Made by a program: the position numbers and the translations under genes. A DNA stretch of 64,000 bases from Pseudomonadota bacterium. GTDB lineage: Bacteria; Pseudomonadota; Alphaproteobacteria; Reyranellales; Reyranellaceae. The notes under the pieces are model-generated. The model had not been told where the DNA came from. It saw only the letters and a list, made by a program, of their open reading frames with translations, and did not search any database. Positions 25,463 through 33,698 of the stretch are shown here, one piece after another (positions within the stretch are counted from its first letter, which is position 1; the number at the start of each line of letters is the position of its first letter). The stretch spans positions 13,436 to 77,435 of the forward strand of contig JAEZIF010000296.1 of assembly GCA_023416135.1 (NCBI GenBank), in the 5' to 3' direction.

Positions 25463-26688
25463 CGCGCCGCTGCCGCAACGCAGCGAGGACGGCCCCGCTC
25501 GATTGCGCGGACGTAACTGGCTTCCTGCAGGGGGCCAATGACATCTGAACTGTACGTCGTGCGGGCATGCGCACGGGCCGTTTCGCCCATGTCGATACGA
25601 CGCACGGGGTCGGCTAGCATATCGAGGATCGCATCCGCCAAGCCGCGCGGATCGCGCGGCTCGACGAGTCTTCCACTGCGACCATCGTCGATGAGCTCGG
25701 CCATGCCACTGCCGCCGCTGGCAACTACGCCGCGGCCCGCGGCCATGGCCTCAAGGCACACGAAGCCCACACTCTCCCAGATGCTCGGGAATACGCAGAT
25801 GTCTGTGTCACCGAGCAACCGCGGGACCTCGGAATATGGAAGCCCGCCGACAAACTCGACGGCTTCTGCAAAACGCCCCAACACCCGGCGCATGTGCGCG
25901 GCGAGGTCCTCGCCCGTGGTCGGATGGGGAAGGGAGCGGCCAACGAGGCGGAACTTGGCATCGCGCGTGCGCGTCAGGACGAGCCTCATCGCCTCCGCGA
26001 GTTCCATCACACCCTTCCGTGCCTCGAGTCGGCCGAGGTAGGTGATCCGGCGTGTCGCGGTCGCGACAGGAAGAGCCAGGAGATCTGCCGGGGGATCGAA
26101 GACATAGGGCAGATGCACGAGCCGTCCAGGCTCAAGGTTCCAGCGCGATTGAACCAGGTCGAGGATGGCGTGGGAGGGAGCGACGATCTCGCTCGCAGCC
26201 ATGGCGTGTTGTCGCTCGGGATCGCCCGCGGGATCGTATCGCCAGTAGGCCCGGGGCAGACGCCCGCGACGCAAGGCACCCACTACGAAGCGGGTCTTCT
26301 GCAAGCCCGACATGTAGCTGTGTTGGATCTCGTCGAGCAAGAAGGTCGGCGTGTGGAGCTTCACTACCAATGGCAGATCCGGAAACGACCGGGCCAGCTC
26401 CATCGCTTCGGCGCCGTACTCCGGTCCCTCGACCACGTCGAACGGGCGAGCAGTGTGGCGCTCAGCGAACAGCGAAGCCACGGTACGGGGAAAGCATTGC
26501 CTCTCGGCTGGAGCGGCATGAACGACGATACCAGGGGGCAGCGCGAGCGGATCGGCCGCCGCGGACGTGAACACCTCCACCTCATGACCCCGAGCGGCCA
26601 TCATGGCGGCCGCTCCGCGTGCATAAGTCCCGATTCCTCCGCTGACAGCCGTCCCCGCGAACTCGTAGCTGATGAGCGCGAGTCTCAC
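25459..26688 (-). CDS. Glycosyltransferase family 4
   Basis: A 409-residue GT-B enzyme with the GT4 N-terminal loop 'SGGIGTYARGAAAMMAARGH', then 'EVEVFTS', and a donor domain containing 'RRITYLGRLEARKGVMELAE' and EX7E in 'WESVGFVCLEAMAAGRGVV'. Both ends overlap neighbouring genes by four bases (Wzt upstream, GT2 downstream), so it is translationally linked to the exporter. It likely works on the polymer carried by Wzm/Wzt. Confidence 0.92.
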   Translation of the reverse strand: MRLALISYEFAGTAVSGGIGTYARGAAAMMAARGHEVEVFTSAAADPLALPPGIVVHAAPAERQCFPRTVASLFAERHTARPFDVVEGPEYGAEAMELARSFPDLPLVVKLHTPTFLLDEIQHSYMSGLQKTRFVVGALRRGRLPRAYWRYDPAGDPERQHAMAASEIVAPSHAILDLVQSRWNLEPGRLVHLPYVFDPPADLLALPVATATRRITYLGRLEARKGVMELAEAMRLVLTRTRDAKFRLVGRSLPHPTTGEDLAAHMRRVLGRFAEAVEFVGGLPYSEVPRLLGDTDICVFPSIWESVGFVCLEAMAAGRGVVASGGSGMAELIDDGRSGRLVEPRDPRGLADAILDMLADPVRRIDMGETARAHARTTYSSDVIGPLQEASYVRAIERGRPRCVAAAAR

Positions 26689-28052
26689 TCGTCGAACCGA
26701 CCACGCGGCTGGTCGCCCCCGGATTCGGATCTTCCGTCTGAATGGGTGCCGGCACCCCCGATGTGCGCATCGCAGGATCTTACCGAAGTGAACTCAAGAG
26801 GTGCGGTCAGCCTCATCGCCAGGGGGCCAACACCATAGTCCTGTCGGAAGTTGAAGGCGATGCCGTCTGGACTGCAGGTATCAACGGAAAAGCGAATGGC
26901 GCTGTCGACCCGATGGTCGACGACGACGTTGGTGAAATACGTCTGCAGATCGATACCATATTCGCCGGCCGCAAGGTGAAAGGCGTCGAGCGACAGGGTG
27001 CATTCGTAGCGCCCTGGTTGCGCCGGCAGCGGGACTTGATTGAAAACGGCCGACGAAAAGAAGGCAAGCGGCAGGTTGTTCTGGTCGCGCAGGATGACCT
27101 CGAGCGACATGCCCCGCATGCCGGTCGTTTCGACCACCACCCGCAAGCGCAGGGCCGTTCCTGGAACGAAGCGTGTAGTCGGCACGCCCTCTTGATCGAC
27201 GAGTTCCGCAGAAACCAGAGTCGAACTTTTTCCGCGGCCCCATTGCCGGTCCTGGCTGCCCTTGATCAGCGTCGACGTGTAATGAGCCAACCCGGCATCG
27301 ACCGGGCCATCGAAGATCAGCCGTCCGCCCTGGAGGACGATGCTTCGTCGGGTCAATGCCATCACTGCTGAAAAATTGTGGCTGACGAACAGGACGGTTC
27401 GCCCGCTGCCTGCGACTTCGGACATGCGGTTCAAGCAACGTGCCTGGAATTCCGCGTCCCCTACGGCGAGCACTTCGTCGACCACCAGGATTTCCGCCTC
27501 CAGATGAGCGGCCACGGCGAAGGCGAGACGGACATACATTCCGACCGAATACCGCTTCACCGGCGTATCGATGAACTTGCCGACGCCCGAGAACTCGACG
27601 ATCTCGTCGAAGCGCCGGCGCATCTCCTGGCGGCTCATGCCGAGAATGGCGCCATTGAGGAAGATGTTCTCGCGCCCGCTGAGCTCAGGATGGAAACCGG
27701 TGCCGACCTCGAGCAGGCTGTTCACGCGGCCGCGAATCTCGACGCGCCCTGTCGTGGGGTCGGTGATGCGCGACAGGATCTTCAGCAGGGTCGTCTTGCC
27801 CGCGCCATTGCTTCCGATGATGCTGACCAGCTCGCCAGGCTTGATCTCGAAATTGAGATCCCGCAGCGCCCAGAATTCCTCGAGGTGGTCGCCCGCGTAC
27901 AGCGGCCTGCCCTTCAGAAGATCCGCTGCGTTGCGCAGCATCGAGCGCGCCGCTCTCGCCACGGCATCGCGCAACAGGCCGTCGCGTTCGACCTTGTGGC
28001 CGATCACGAACTTCTTGCCGAGATTCTCGACGCGGATCACCGGCTCGGACAT
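26685..28052 (-). CDS. wzt: ABC transporter ATPase for polysaccharide export with C-terminal glycan-binding domain
   Basis: A 455-residue Wzt-like protein. The ABC domain (about 1-255) has Walker A 'IIGSNGAGKTTLL' at about 78-90, signature 'YSVGMYVRLAFAVA' and Walker B 'ILVVDEVLAVGD', with the insert typical of teichoic acid/O-antigen exporters. The extra C-terminal domain (about 285-430) with 'LRLRVVVETTGMRGMSLEV' corresponds to Wzt_C, which in E. coli O8/O9a recognises the chain terminus. It energises transfer of lipid-linked glycan across the inner membrane. The start at 28052 lies just after the permease stop. Confidence 0.93.
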   Translation of the reverse strand: MSEPVIRVENLGKKFVIGHKVERDGLLRDAVARAARSMLRNAADLLKGRPLYAGDHLEEFWALRDLNFEIKPGELVSIIGSNGAGKTTLLKILSRITDPTTGRVEIRGRVNSLLEVGTGFHPELSGRENIFLNGAILGMSRQEMRRRFDEIVEFSGVGKFIDTPVKRYSVGMYVRLAFAVAAHLEAEILVVDEVLAVGDAEFQARCLNRMSEVAGSGRTVLFVSHNFSAVMALTRRSIVLQGGRLIFDGPVDAGLAHYTSTLIKGSQDRQWGRGKSSTLVSAELVDQEGVPTTRFVPGTALRLRVVVETTGMRGMSLEVILRDQNNLPLAFFSSAVFNQVPLPAQPGRYECTLSLDAFHLAAGEYGIDLQTYFTNVVVDHRVDSAIRFSVDTCSPDGIAFNFRQDYGVGPLAMRLTAPLEFTSVRSCDAHIGGAGTHSDGRSESGGDQPRGRFDE

Positions 28053-28054
28053 TC

Positions 28055-28921
28055 TCAGATAAGGTCCGCAAAGCCGCGTTCGATGCGGCGGAAGGTGGCG
28101 ATGCCGAGCCAGAGAAAGCCGGCCGTGACAACCAGGCTGAGTACGAAGCCCGGCAGGTAGATGGGGCTTGCACCACCGACGATGCACCACCGGAACCCAT
28201 CTATGATGCCGACCATGGGGTTCAGGTTATACAGCAGTCGCCATTGCTCGGGCACGATCGTGCTCTCGAAGCCGACCGGTGAAACATATAGGCCGAACTG
28301 GAGCACGAACGGGATAACGAAGCGAAAGTCGCGATACTTGACGACGATTGCAGCTGCCCATATCGCCGGACCCAGGCTGGCCAGCAGTGCAAGCAGCACG
28401 AAGACAGGAAGAAGCAGGAGCTGCCAGCCGGGGACGATGAGGTACCAGACCATCAGTCCGGCCAGAATCGAGAGGCTCACCGCGAAATCGATCATCACGA
28501 CGAGCACGGTCGCAAGTGGAACGATCATCCGCGGGAAGTAGACTTTGCTAATGAGATTGCCATTGGAGATCACGCTCGACGAGGCTTCGCTGAGAACGGA
28601 GGAGAACAGCGTCCACGGAAGCAACCCGCCTATGACCACGATCGCGTAGGGAATCCCGTTGGAGGTCGGCAGCTTGGCAAGATGGCCGAACACCACTGTA
28701 AACACGATCATCGTCAGGAAGGGGCGAACGAACGCCCAAGCGATTCCAATCGCCGTCTGCTTGTACCTGACCGCGACATCGCGCCAGGCCAGGATGAACA
28801 GAAGTCCGCGGTAGCGCCAGATGTCCTGCCAATATTGACGGTCAGCCCGGCCGGCTTCGAGTACCAAGTGCGTGCTGGAGAGACGGTCGGCGGAACTCAT
28901 GCGATCCATTCCACGATACAT
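28055..28921 (-). CDS. wzm: ABC transporter permease for polysaccharide export
   Basis: A 288-residue ABC-2 type permease. A cytoplasmic N-terminal stretch ends with 'DIWRYRGLLFILAWRDVAVR', followed by 'YKQTAIGIAWAFVRPFLTM' and six hydrophobic segments, with the usual loop 'PEQWRLLYNLNPMVGIIDGF'. This is the Wzm signature for O-antigen or capsule exporters. It is the first gene of a leftward operon with Wzt immediately after it (two bases). Starts at 28921, 28909 and 28900 are all in frame; the longest is given. Confidence 0.93.
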   Translation of the reverse strand: MYRGMDRMSSADRLSSTHLVLEAGRADRQYWQDIWRYRGLLFILAWRDVAVRYKQTAIGIAWAFVRPFLTMIVFTVVFGHLAKLPTSNGIPYAIVVIGGLLPWTLFSSVLSEASSSVISNGNLISKVYFPRMIVPLATVLVVMIDFAVSLSILAGLMVWYLIVPGWQLLLLPVFVLLALLASLGPAIWAAAIVVKYRDFRFVIPFVLQFGLYVSPVGFESTIVPEQWRLLYNLNPMVGIIDGFRWCIVGGASPIYLPGFVLSLVVTAGFLWLGIATFRRIERGFADLI

Positions 28922-29403
28922 ACCCCATATCAGCCGAGCGAGCGTTTGTTAGCTGAGGCGGATGACAGTCTGGCCTGGTGGGCGCTCCCGCATCAAAGCC
29001 GCCAGGGCGGGAGCTCGACGGTCGCCGGCATGCCCGTTTTGCGTGGGCAGGTTCGGGGACCCTTTGCGAAACCTGGTAACTTATCTAGTCCGCGCGCCGA
29101 TGGAGATACGATCGTTCCCGCGACTTGGTCCGAAGCCGGCCCCGTCGACCCAGCTCGACAAGAAAATTGTCATCGCAGGCGAAGTCGAGTACAGGCAGCG
29201 GCTCGGAGACCCGTCGTGGCCTTGCGTCGAAGAGCCGGCAGCTCATTTTCCCCCTATCTACGCGACGCCTGCGGCCAACCTGCGGGCGCCTGCATGCACA
29301 AGATTTCAATGCCATCCTGTTTCGGGCCGCGGCTGCCGGAGCGAGCGAGGTCGACCGTTCAGCCCCGTCGTCGTACGCGTAGTCGAAGCCGGGTCAGCAC
29401 GTT
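28922..29403 (+). other. Divergent intergenic region between wzm and the polymerase-like gene
   Basis: These 482 bases lie between the leftward exporter operon and the rightward 29404 gene, so they should contain both promoters. Reading frames crossing the region do not resemble any protein. I find no convincing promoter pair, terminator, RNA or repeat here. Confidence 0.5.
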
Positions 29404-30876
29404 GTGAGCGACCGGCCGATGACGAGCGTGGCAGCGACGACGACCGCCAGGACGACCAGGCTCGACCTAGAGTTGGTCCGTCGGGGCTCCCTGTATCTCG
29501 CGATCGCCAATGTTCTCGTCGCGCCGTTTGCTCCCGATCCACTGGCTTACGGGGCGGGGGGGATCGTTCCGTTCGTCTTGATGACGATCATCGGTCGACC
29601 GACCATGCCCAAAGCAATCGTGTTTTTTCTGCTTTGGCAGTGGGGGCAGGTCTTCGCGCGTGCGATCCAATCGGTGCTGGACGGCGAGTCGATCGGGGCG
29701 AGCATCGATGGTGTCGACCTGCTGTACGCCTATTGGTATGCGCTCGCATCCCTGATTACGTTGGCGCTTGCGTTCCGGCTTGTGCTTGGAAACCTGCCGT
29801 CGCCGACGGTCTCGGAATATCATGCCCACGAGCGGTGGCGGCCGCCGGACCTGGTGATGGTGTACTTCGCTGCGATCGCGGCGTCGGTGGCGTTCACCTT
29901 TTTGGGCCGCTCGGTGCCGGGCGTGGACCAGCCCTTCCAGGCCGCGGCACAGGTGAAGGTCGTCGCCCTGTTCCTGCTGTGCACCTATGTCTTTACGACC
30001 GGCAGGGGACGCGGAGCCCTGCTTGCCGTGATCTTCGTCGAAATTCTGGTCGGATTCACCGGCTTTCTCGCGGACTTTCGCGCGGTATTCATCTACGTCG
30101 CGGTTGCCGCCCTGGCGGCGCGTATCAAATGGACTGGTGCGACGACGGCAGCAGCGCTTGTTTGGCTGGCAGTCTTGCTCGTCCTCGCGCTGTTCTGGAC
30201 GTCCGTCAAGGCCGAATACCGCGACTACGTGACCGGCACCGATGAAACGACTCAGCAGATCAGGGTTCCGCTCGATCAGCGGGTGGCCTATCTCGGTGAC
30301 AAAGCGCTGAACATCGGTGACACGAAGTGGGGCGAGACAGCCTATCTGCTCCTGACGCGCTTTGCCTACATCGACATATTCGGCCAAGTCATCGGCGTCG
30401 ACAGAGGTACCCACGAGCCAATCGCAGCGAGACAGTGGAAGGACGCTCTCGCCCACGTATTCCAACCACGGTTTCTCTTCCCGAATAAGCCTGTCCTTTC
30501 GGACAGCGAAGTGTTCATACGGCTCGCGCGCTCCGATCCGATGGAGCAGATCCGCCTCGGCACGTCGATCAGCGTCGGCTACATGGCGGAGAACTACGTC
30601 GACCTCGGTTTTCCCGGTATGCTCGCAGGCATCTTTGCGTATGGCCTGATGTTCGCTCTGGTCATTCGATATTTCATGACCCGATCGCTTCCCTGGATGC
30701 TCAGGGAAGCCATTGTCATGGGGCTTGCCTACAATGTCGCTAGCACCGGGGTCGAAGTGTCGCTGCCGAAGCTCCTGGGCGCGACGGCGATGTTCTTCCT
30801 GGTCTGGTCCCTGATGGCCAAGTTTGCACTTCCGGTCGCCATGCGTTGGCTCGACCGACGTGCAGGCCTGCCCTAG
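29404..30876 (+). CDS. Polytopic membrane protein, probable polysaccharide polymerase (Wzy-like)
   Basis: A 490-residue protein with about ten to twelve hydrophobic segments. A large extracytoplasmic loop in the second half holds 'TRFAYIDIFGQVIGVDRGTH', 'FQPRFLFPNKPVLSDSEVF' and 'SVGYMAENYVDLGFPGMLAG'. 'RF.FPNKP' followed by 'E.Y...G..G' is seen in Wzy/oligosaccharide repeat polymerases of exopolysaccharide clusters. It is thus a second candidate polymerase, besides the one at 6204. The start given is GTG 29404; ATG 29419 is also in frame. Confidence 0.75.
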   Translation: MSDRPMTSVAATTTARTTRLDLELVRRGSLYLAIANVLVAPFAPDPLAYGAGGIVPFVLMTIIGRPTMPKAIVFFLLWQWGQVFARAIQSVLDGESIGASIDGVDLLYAYWYALASLITLALAFRLVLGNLPSPTVSEYHAHERWRPPDLVMVYFAAIAASVAFTFLGRSVPGVDQPFQAAAQVKVVALFLLCTYVFTTGRGRGALLAVIFVEILVGFTGFLADFRAVFIYVAVAALAARIKWTGATTAAALVWLAVLLVLALFWTSVKAEYRDYVTGTDETTQQIRVPLDQRVAYLGDKALNIGDTKWGETAYLLLTRFAYIDIFGQVIGVDRGTHEPIAARQWKDALAHVFQPRFLFPNKPVLSDSEVFIRLARSDPMEQIRLGTSISVGYMAENYVDLGFPGMLAGIFAYGLMFALVIRYFMTRSLPWMLREAIVMGLAYNVASTGVEVSLPKLLGATAMFFLVWSLMAKFALPVAMRWLDRRAGLP

Positions 30877-30916
30877 AATCGCTGCTGCCAAAGCGTCGAG
30901 TCGCGGTGGACGGGCC

Positions 30917-32098
30917 TTGCGCTTACTTCACGTCGTTCCGACCTACCTCCCCGCAGTTCGATACGGTGGTCCAATTCGTTCGGTTCACGCGCTGTGTCGT
31001 GCCCTGGCGGCCGACGGCCACGACACGCACGTTTTCACGACCAGCGTCGACGGCCCGGGCGACAGCGACGTGCCGTTGCAGCACCCGGTCGACCGCGAGG
31101 GCGTCAAGGTCACCTATTTCCCCAGCGAGCGGCTGCGCCGCCTCTACTGGTCGCCGCCGATGCGCCGCGCGCTCGCTGCCGCCGTCGGCAGCTTCGATGT
31201 TGTGCATCTGCACTCGGTCTATCTCTGGCCGATTTTGGCGGCCGCGCGCGCCGCGCGCGCGCACGACGTGCCTTATGTGATATCGCCGCGTGGCATGCTC
31301 GTGCCCGAACTGATCCGCCGCAAGAACCGTTGGATCAAGTCTGCGTGGATCGCTCTCGTCGAGCGCGCCAATCTCGAGCGTGCGGCAGCGGTTCACACGA
31401 CCTCGTCGGTCGAAGCGAACCACCTCTCAGGCTTCGGCTGGCGGCTGCCGTCGATCGTCACGATCCCGCACGGCGTCGACGACCCGCCGCCGCCCGCGAC
31501 GGCAATGCCGTCGGCAGACATTACGGCGGCGGTTGCGAACCGGCCGCTGGCGCTCGCCTTCGGGCGGATCAGCTGGGAAAAGGGTCTCGATCGCCTGATC
31601 GCGGCGCTGCCGCTGGCGCCGGGCGCGCGACTCGTGATCGCGGGTGACGATGCCGACGGCCATGCTGCCGTGCTCGCTGGCCAGGCGCGTGCCTTGGGCG
31701 TTGCCGACCGCGTGGTGATCGTCGCGCGTCATGTCGAAGGTGCCGACAAGGAAGCGCTGTTCGCGGCTGCGCGCGTGTTCGCGATGACGTCTCTCTCGGA
31801 GAATTTTGGTCTCGCCGCGTTCGAGGCGATGCGACGCGGCCTGCCGGTGCTGGCTACGCCCGACGTCGGCATGTCGGAAATCGTGCGCGAGATCGGCGCG
31901 GGCTGCGTCATTGATCCTGCACCCGCCTCGATAGCCGCCGAACTAGCTACCATGATGTCCGACGCGGCCGGCAGTCGCGCCATGGGCGAAGCCGGTCGCG
32001 CTCATGTCGCGGCACATTGCGGCTGGCCGAGCGTTGCCCGTCGCATGGTCGGGCTCTACACGTCGGTGGTGGAGGGGAAAGGTGTCGGCAGTCGATGA
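30917..32098 (+). CDS. Glycosyltransferase family 4
   Basis: A GT-B enzyme of about 393 residues. 'LLHVVPTYLPAVRYGGPIRS' is the typical GT4 opening, 'PYVISPRGMLVPELIRRKNR' is shared with many exopolysaccharide transferases, and EX7E is visible in 'SENFGLAAFEAMRRGLPVLA'. No ATG fits: TTG at 30917 directly precedes the conserved opening. The frame is open back to 30824, but that would overlap the upstream gene. The end overlaps the next gene (ATGATG). Confidence 0.87.
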   Translation: MRLLHVVPTYLPAVRYGGPIRSVHALCRALAADGHDTHVFTTSVDGPGDSDVPLQHPVDREGVKVTYFPSERLRRLYWSPPMRRALAAAVGSFDVVHLHSVYLWPILAAARAARAHDVPYVISPRGMLVPELIRRKNRWIKSAWIALVERANLERAAAVHTTSSVEANHLSGFGWRLPSIVTIPHGVDDPPPPATAMPSADITAAVANRPLALAFGRISWEKGLDRLIAALPLAPGARLVIAGDDADGHAAVLAGQARALGVADRVVIVARHVEGADKEALFAAARVFAMTSLSENFGLAAFEAMRRGLPVLATPDVGMSEIVREIGAGCVIDPAPASIAAELATMMSDAAGSRAMGEAGRAHVAAHCGWPSVARRMVGLYTSVVEGKGVGSR

Positions 32099-33267
32099 TG
32101 GAACTGCTGGCTCATAGCCCGTTCGACGTGGCGCGGGAACATCGCATCGTCATCATTGCCGACTGGTTGCCGCCGGATTTCGGCGCTGTCGGCCAGTACA
32201 TGCAGTTGCGCGCGCAAGCGCTGGCTGAGCGCGGTCATGACGTGACGCTGATCGGGCTGACCTCGGGTTCAACGTCGCTGCGCCGCGAGGCGAGGGGCGA
32301 GGGCAGGCTGACCGAGCTCAGGCTGCAGGCCAGGCCCGTGCCGCGCGGCTCGTTGCTCGGCCGCCCGGCGTGGACGTTCTGGACCGATCTGCGGCTGATC
32401 GTGGCGGGCTTCCGCTACCTGCGGGCGGCCCACGGTATCCTGTTCACCGGCTCGCCGCCCTTCATGATCCATCTGTTGGCGCCGCTGCGGTTTCTGTGGC
32501 GCGGACGTCTCGTCTATCGCATCACAGATTTCCATCCTGAATGTCAGATTGCGGCGCAGGCGGGGCCGTCGTTCGCCCTTTCGCTCTTGCTTGGCCTCAC
32601 CAACTTCTGGCGGCGCCGCGTCGACTGCTTCGAGGTCCTGGGCCTCGACCAGAAGCGGCGTCTCGTCGCGACCGGCGTTGCCGGCCAGCGCATAGCCTTG
32701 GTCCGCGACGGCTCGCCGGTCGATTTCTCCGCTGTCGAGGCGAGCGAGCCGCTGCCAGCAGGGTTGGCTGGCGCCTGTGTGCTCCTATACTCCGGCAATT
32801 ATGGCATTGCGCACGAACTAGACACCGTGGCCGAGGGCTATGTGCGCCATCATCGCAGCGGCAGCGGGCGCGTACGCTTGTGGTTGAGCGCGACCGGCAT
32901 GGGCGCGGAAGAGCTCGATAAGCGTCTTACCGCCCAGGGAGTGCCTTTCCATCGCTCGCCACCGGTGCCGCTTGAACGGCTGGCCGGGCTTCTGCGCGCG
33001 CCTGACGCTCATCTCGTGACCCTGAAGGATGCCTTCGTCGGCTTTGTCCTGCCGTCGAAGATCTATGCCTGCGTCGATAGCGGCCGGCCCGTTCTGTTCG
33101 TAGGCAGCGCAGACTCCGATGTCGACCTGCTCGCGCGGCCGGCCAGAGCAGGCTATTGGCGCGTCGCGTGCGGAGATGTCGTTGGCTTCGCCGACAGTCT
33201 TGAAGTTCTTGCTGACCTCGGTACCAAAGCTGCAGGTGGAAACACTTGGACCCGTCACGTCTGGTGA
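32095..33267 (+). CDS. Glycosyltransferase (WcaI/WbuB-like GT4)
   Basis: A 390-residue protein resembling WcaI/WbuB-type GT-B transferases: 'IADWLPPDFGAVGQYMQLRA' at the N-terminus, 'HGILFTGSPPFMIHLLAPLR', 'RLVYRITDFHPECQIA', 'CVLLYSGNYGIAHELDTV' and 'GFVLPSKIYACVDSGRPVLF'. The last block is the donor-site loop of this subgroup, in place of a classic EX7E. It starts at the ATG overlapping the preceding stop. It ends the polymerase-GT-GT unit; a 431-base gap follows. Confidence 0.85.
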   Translation: MMELLAHSPFDVAREHRIVIIADWLPPDFGAVGQYMQLRAQALAERGHDVTLIGLTSGSTSLRREARGEGRLTELRLQARPVPRGSLLGRPAWTFWTDLRLIVAGFRYLRAAHGILFTGSPPFMIHLLAPLRFLWRGRLVYRITDFHPECQIAAQAGPSFALSLLLGLTNFWRRRVDCFEVLGLDQKRRLVATGVAGQRIALVRDGSPVDFSAVEASEPLPAGLAGACVLLYSGNYGIAHELDTVAEGYVRHHRSGSGRVRLWLSATGMGAEELDKRLTAQGVPFHRSPPVPLERLAGLLRAPDAHLVTLKDAFVGFVLPSKIYACVDSGRPVLFVGSADSDVDLLARPARAGYWRVACGDVVGFADSLEVLADLGTKAAGGNTWTRHVW

Positions 33268-33392
33268 AACAAGCATCGGCCGGGCGTACGAACGTCTCGT
33301 CCCGCTCTTAGTCGCCGAGCGGCGTCAGATGTGGGTCGAAGATATATGGCTTTTGCAGTATTGGACGATTGAAATAATTTTCATTTACTGCG

Positions 33393-33420
33393 TTGACGCT
33401 GCAGTTAATTTTGGTATCAC
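33393..33420 (+). promoter_or_regulatory. Possible sigma-70-type promoter
   Basis: TTGACG (33393-33398) and TATCAC (33415-33420) are separated by 16 bases in a locally AT-rich stretch upstream of the secreted-repeat-protein gene. It matches the -35 well and the -10 only partly. If real, the transcript would have a leader of roughly 270 bases. Confidence 0.35.
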
Positions 33421-33478
33421 TGCGCCCGCCAAGCGTGCGCCTGGCCTGCCAGGACCAGAAGGCAGCGGATAAAACGGG

Positions 33479-33497
33479 CCCACGTCGAGGTGGGTTT
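33479..33497 (+). terminator. Weak terminator- or attenuator-like hairpin
   Basis: CCCAC and GTGGG form a five-base-pair stem with a six-base loop, followed by TTT-C-T-C. It could end transcription from the 29404-33267 unit or act as an attenuator in the leader of the next gene. The stem is short, so the call is tentative. Confidence 0.3.
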
Positions 33498-33698
33498 CTC
33501 TAAGGCGTAACAAACAATGAAAGTCGGCCGCCCCCCTTTCGAAACCGCGAATTTCCCAGTCTTGGCGCGCGGCGTGCATTCCGGTATTTTACCTTCCAGC
33601 TTGGCGCAGCTTTTTTTTTCAATTGATCGAGCGCGCCAAGCCGCGCCAACGACCATTTGGAGCTGCAGTTCGCGCGCCGAGCGGTCGGACGGGGGTAA

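Larger units (their letters stand above)
33268..33698 (+). other. Leader region upstream of the GPLQGA-repeat protein
   Basis: A 431-base gap, more AT-rich than its surroundings. It contains a possible promoter (33393-33420), a short GC hairpin followed by a T-rich stretch (33479-33497), and a run of nine T at 33611-33619 after a small AGCT/AGCT stem. A 61-codon frame at 33517-33702 has no family resemblance and I do not call it a gene. Confidence 0.5.

Noticed and set aside
29467..30891. A 474-codon leftward frame opposite the polymerase-like gene
   Set aside because: Charged, repetitive composition without hydrophobic core; the sense strand encodes a consistent polytopic membrane protein.
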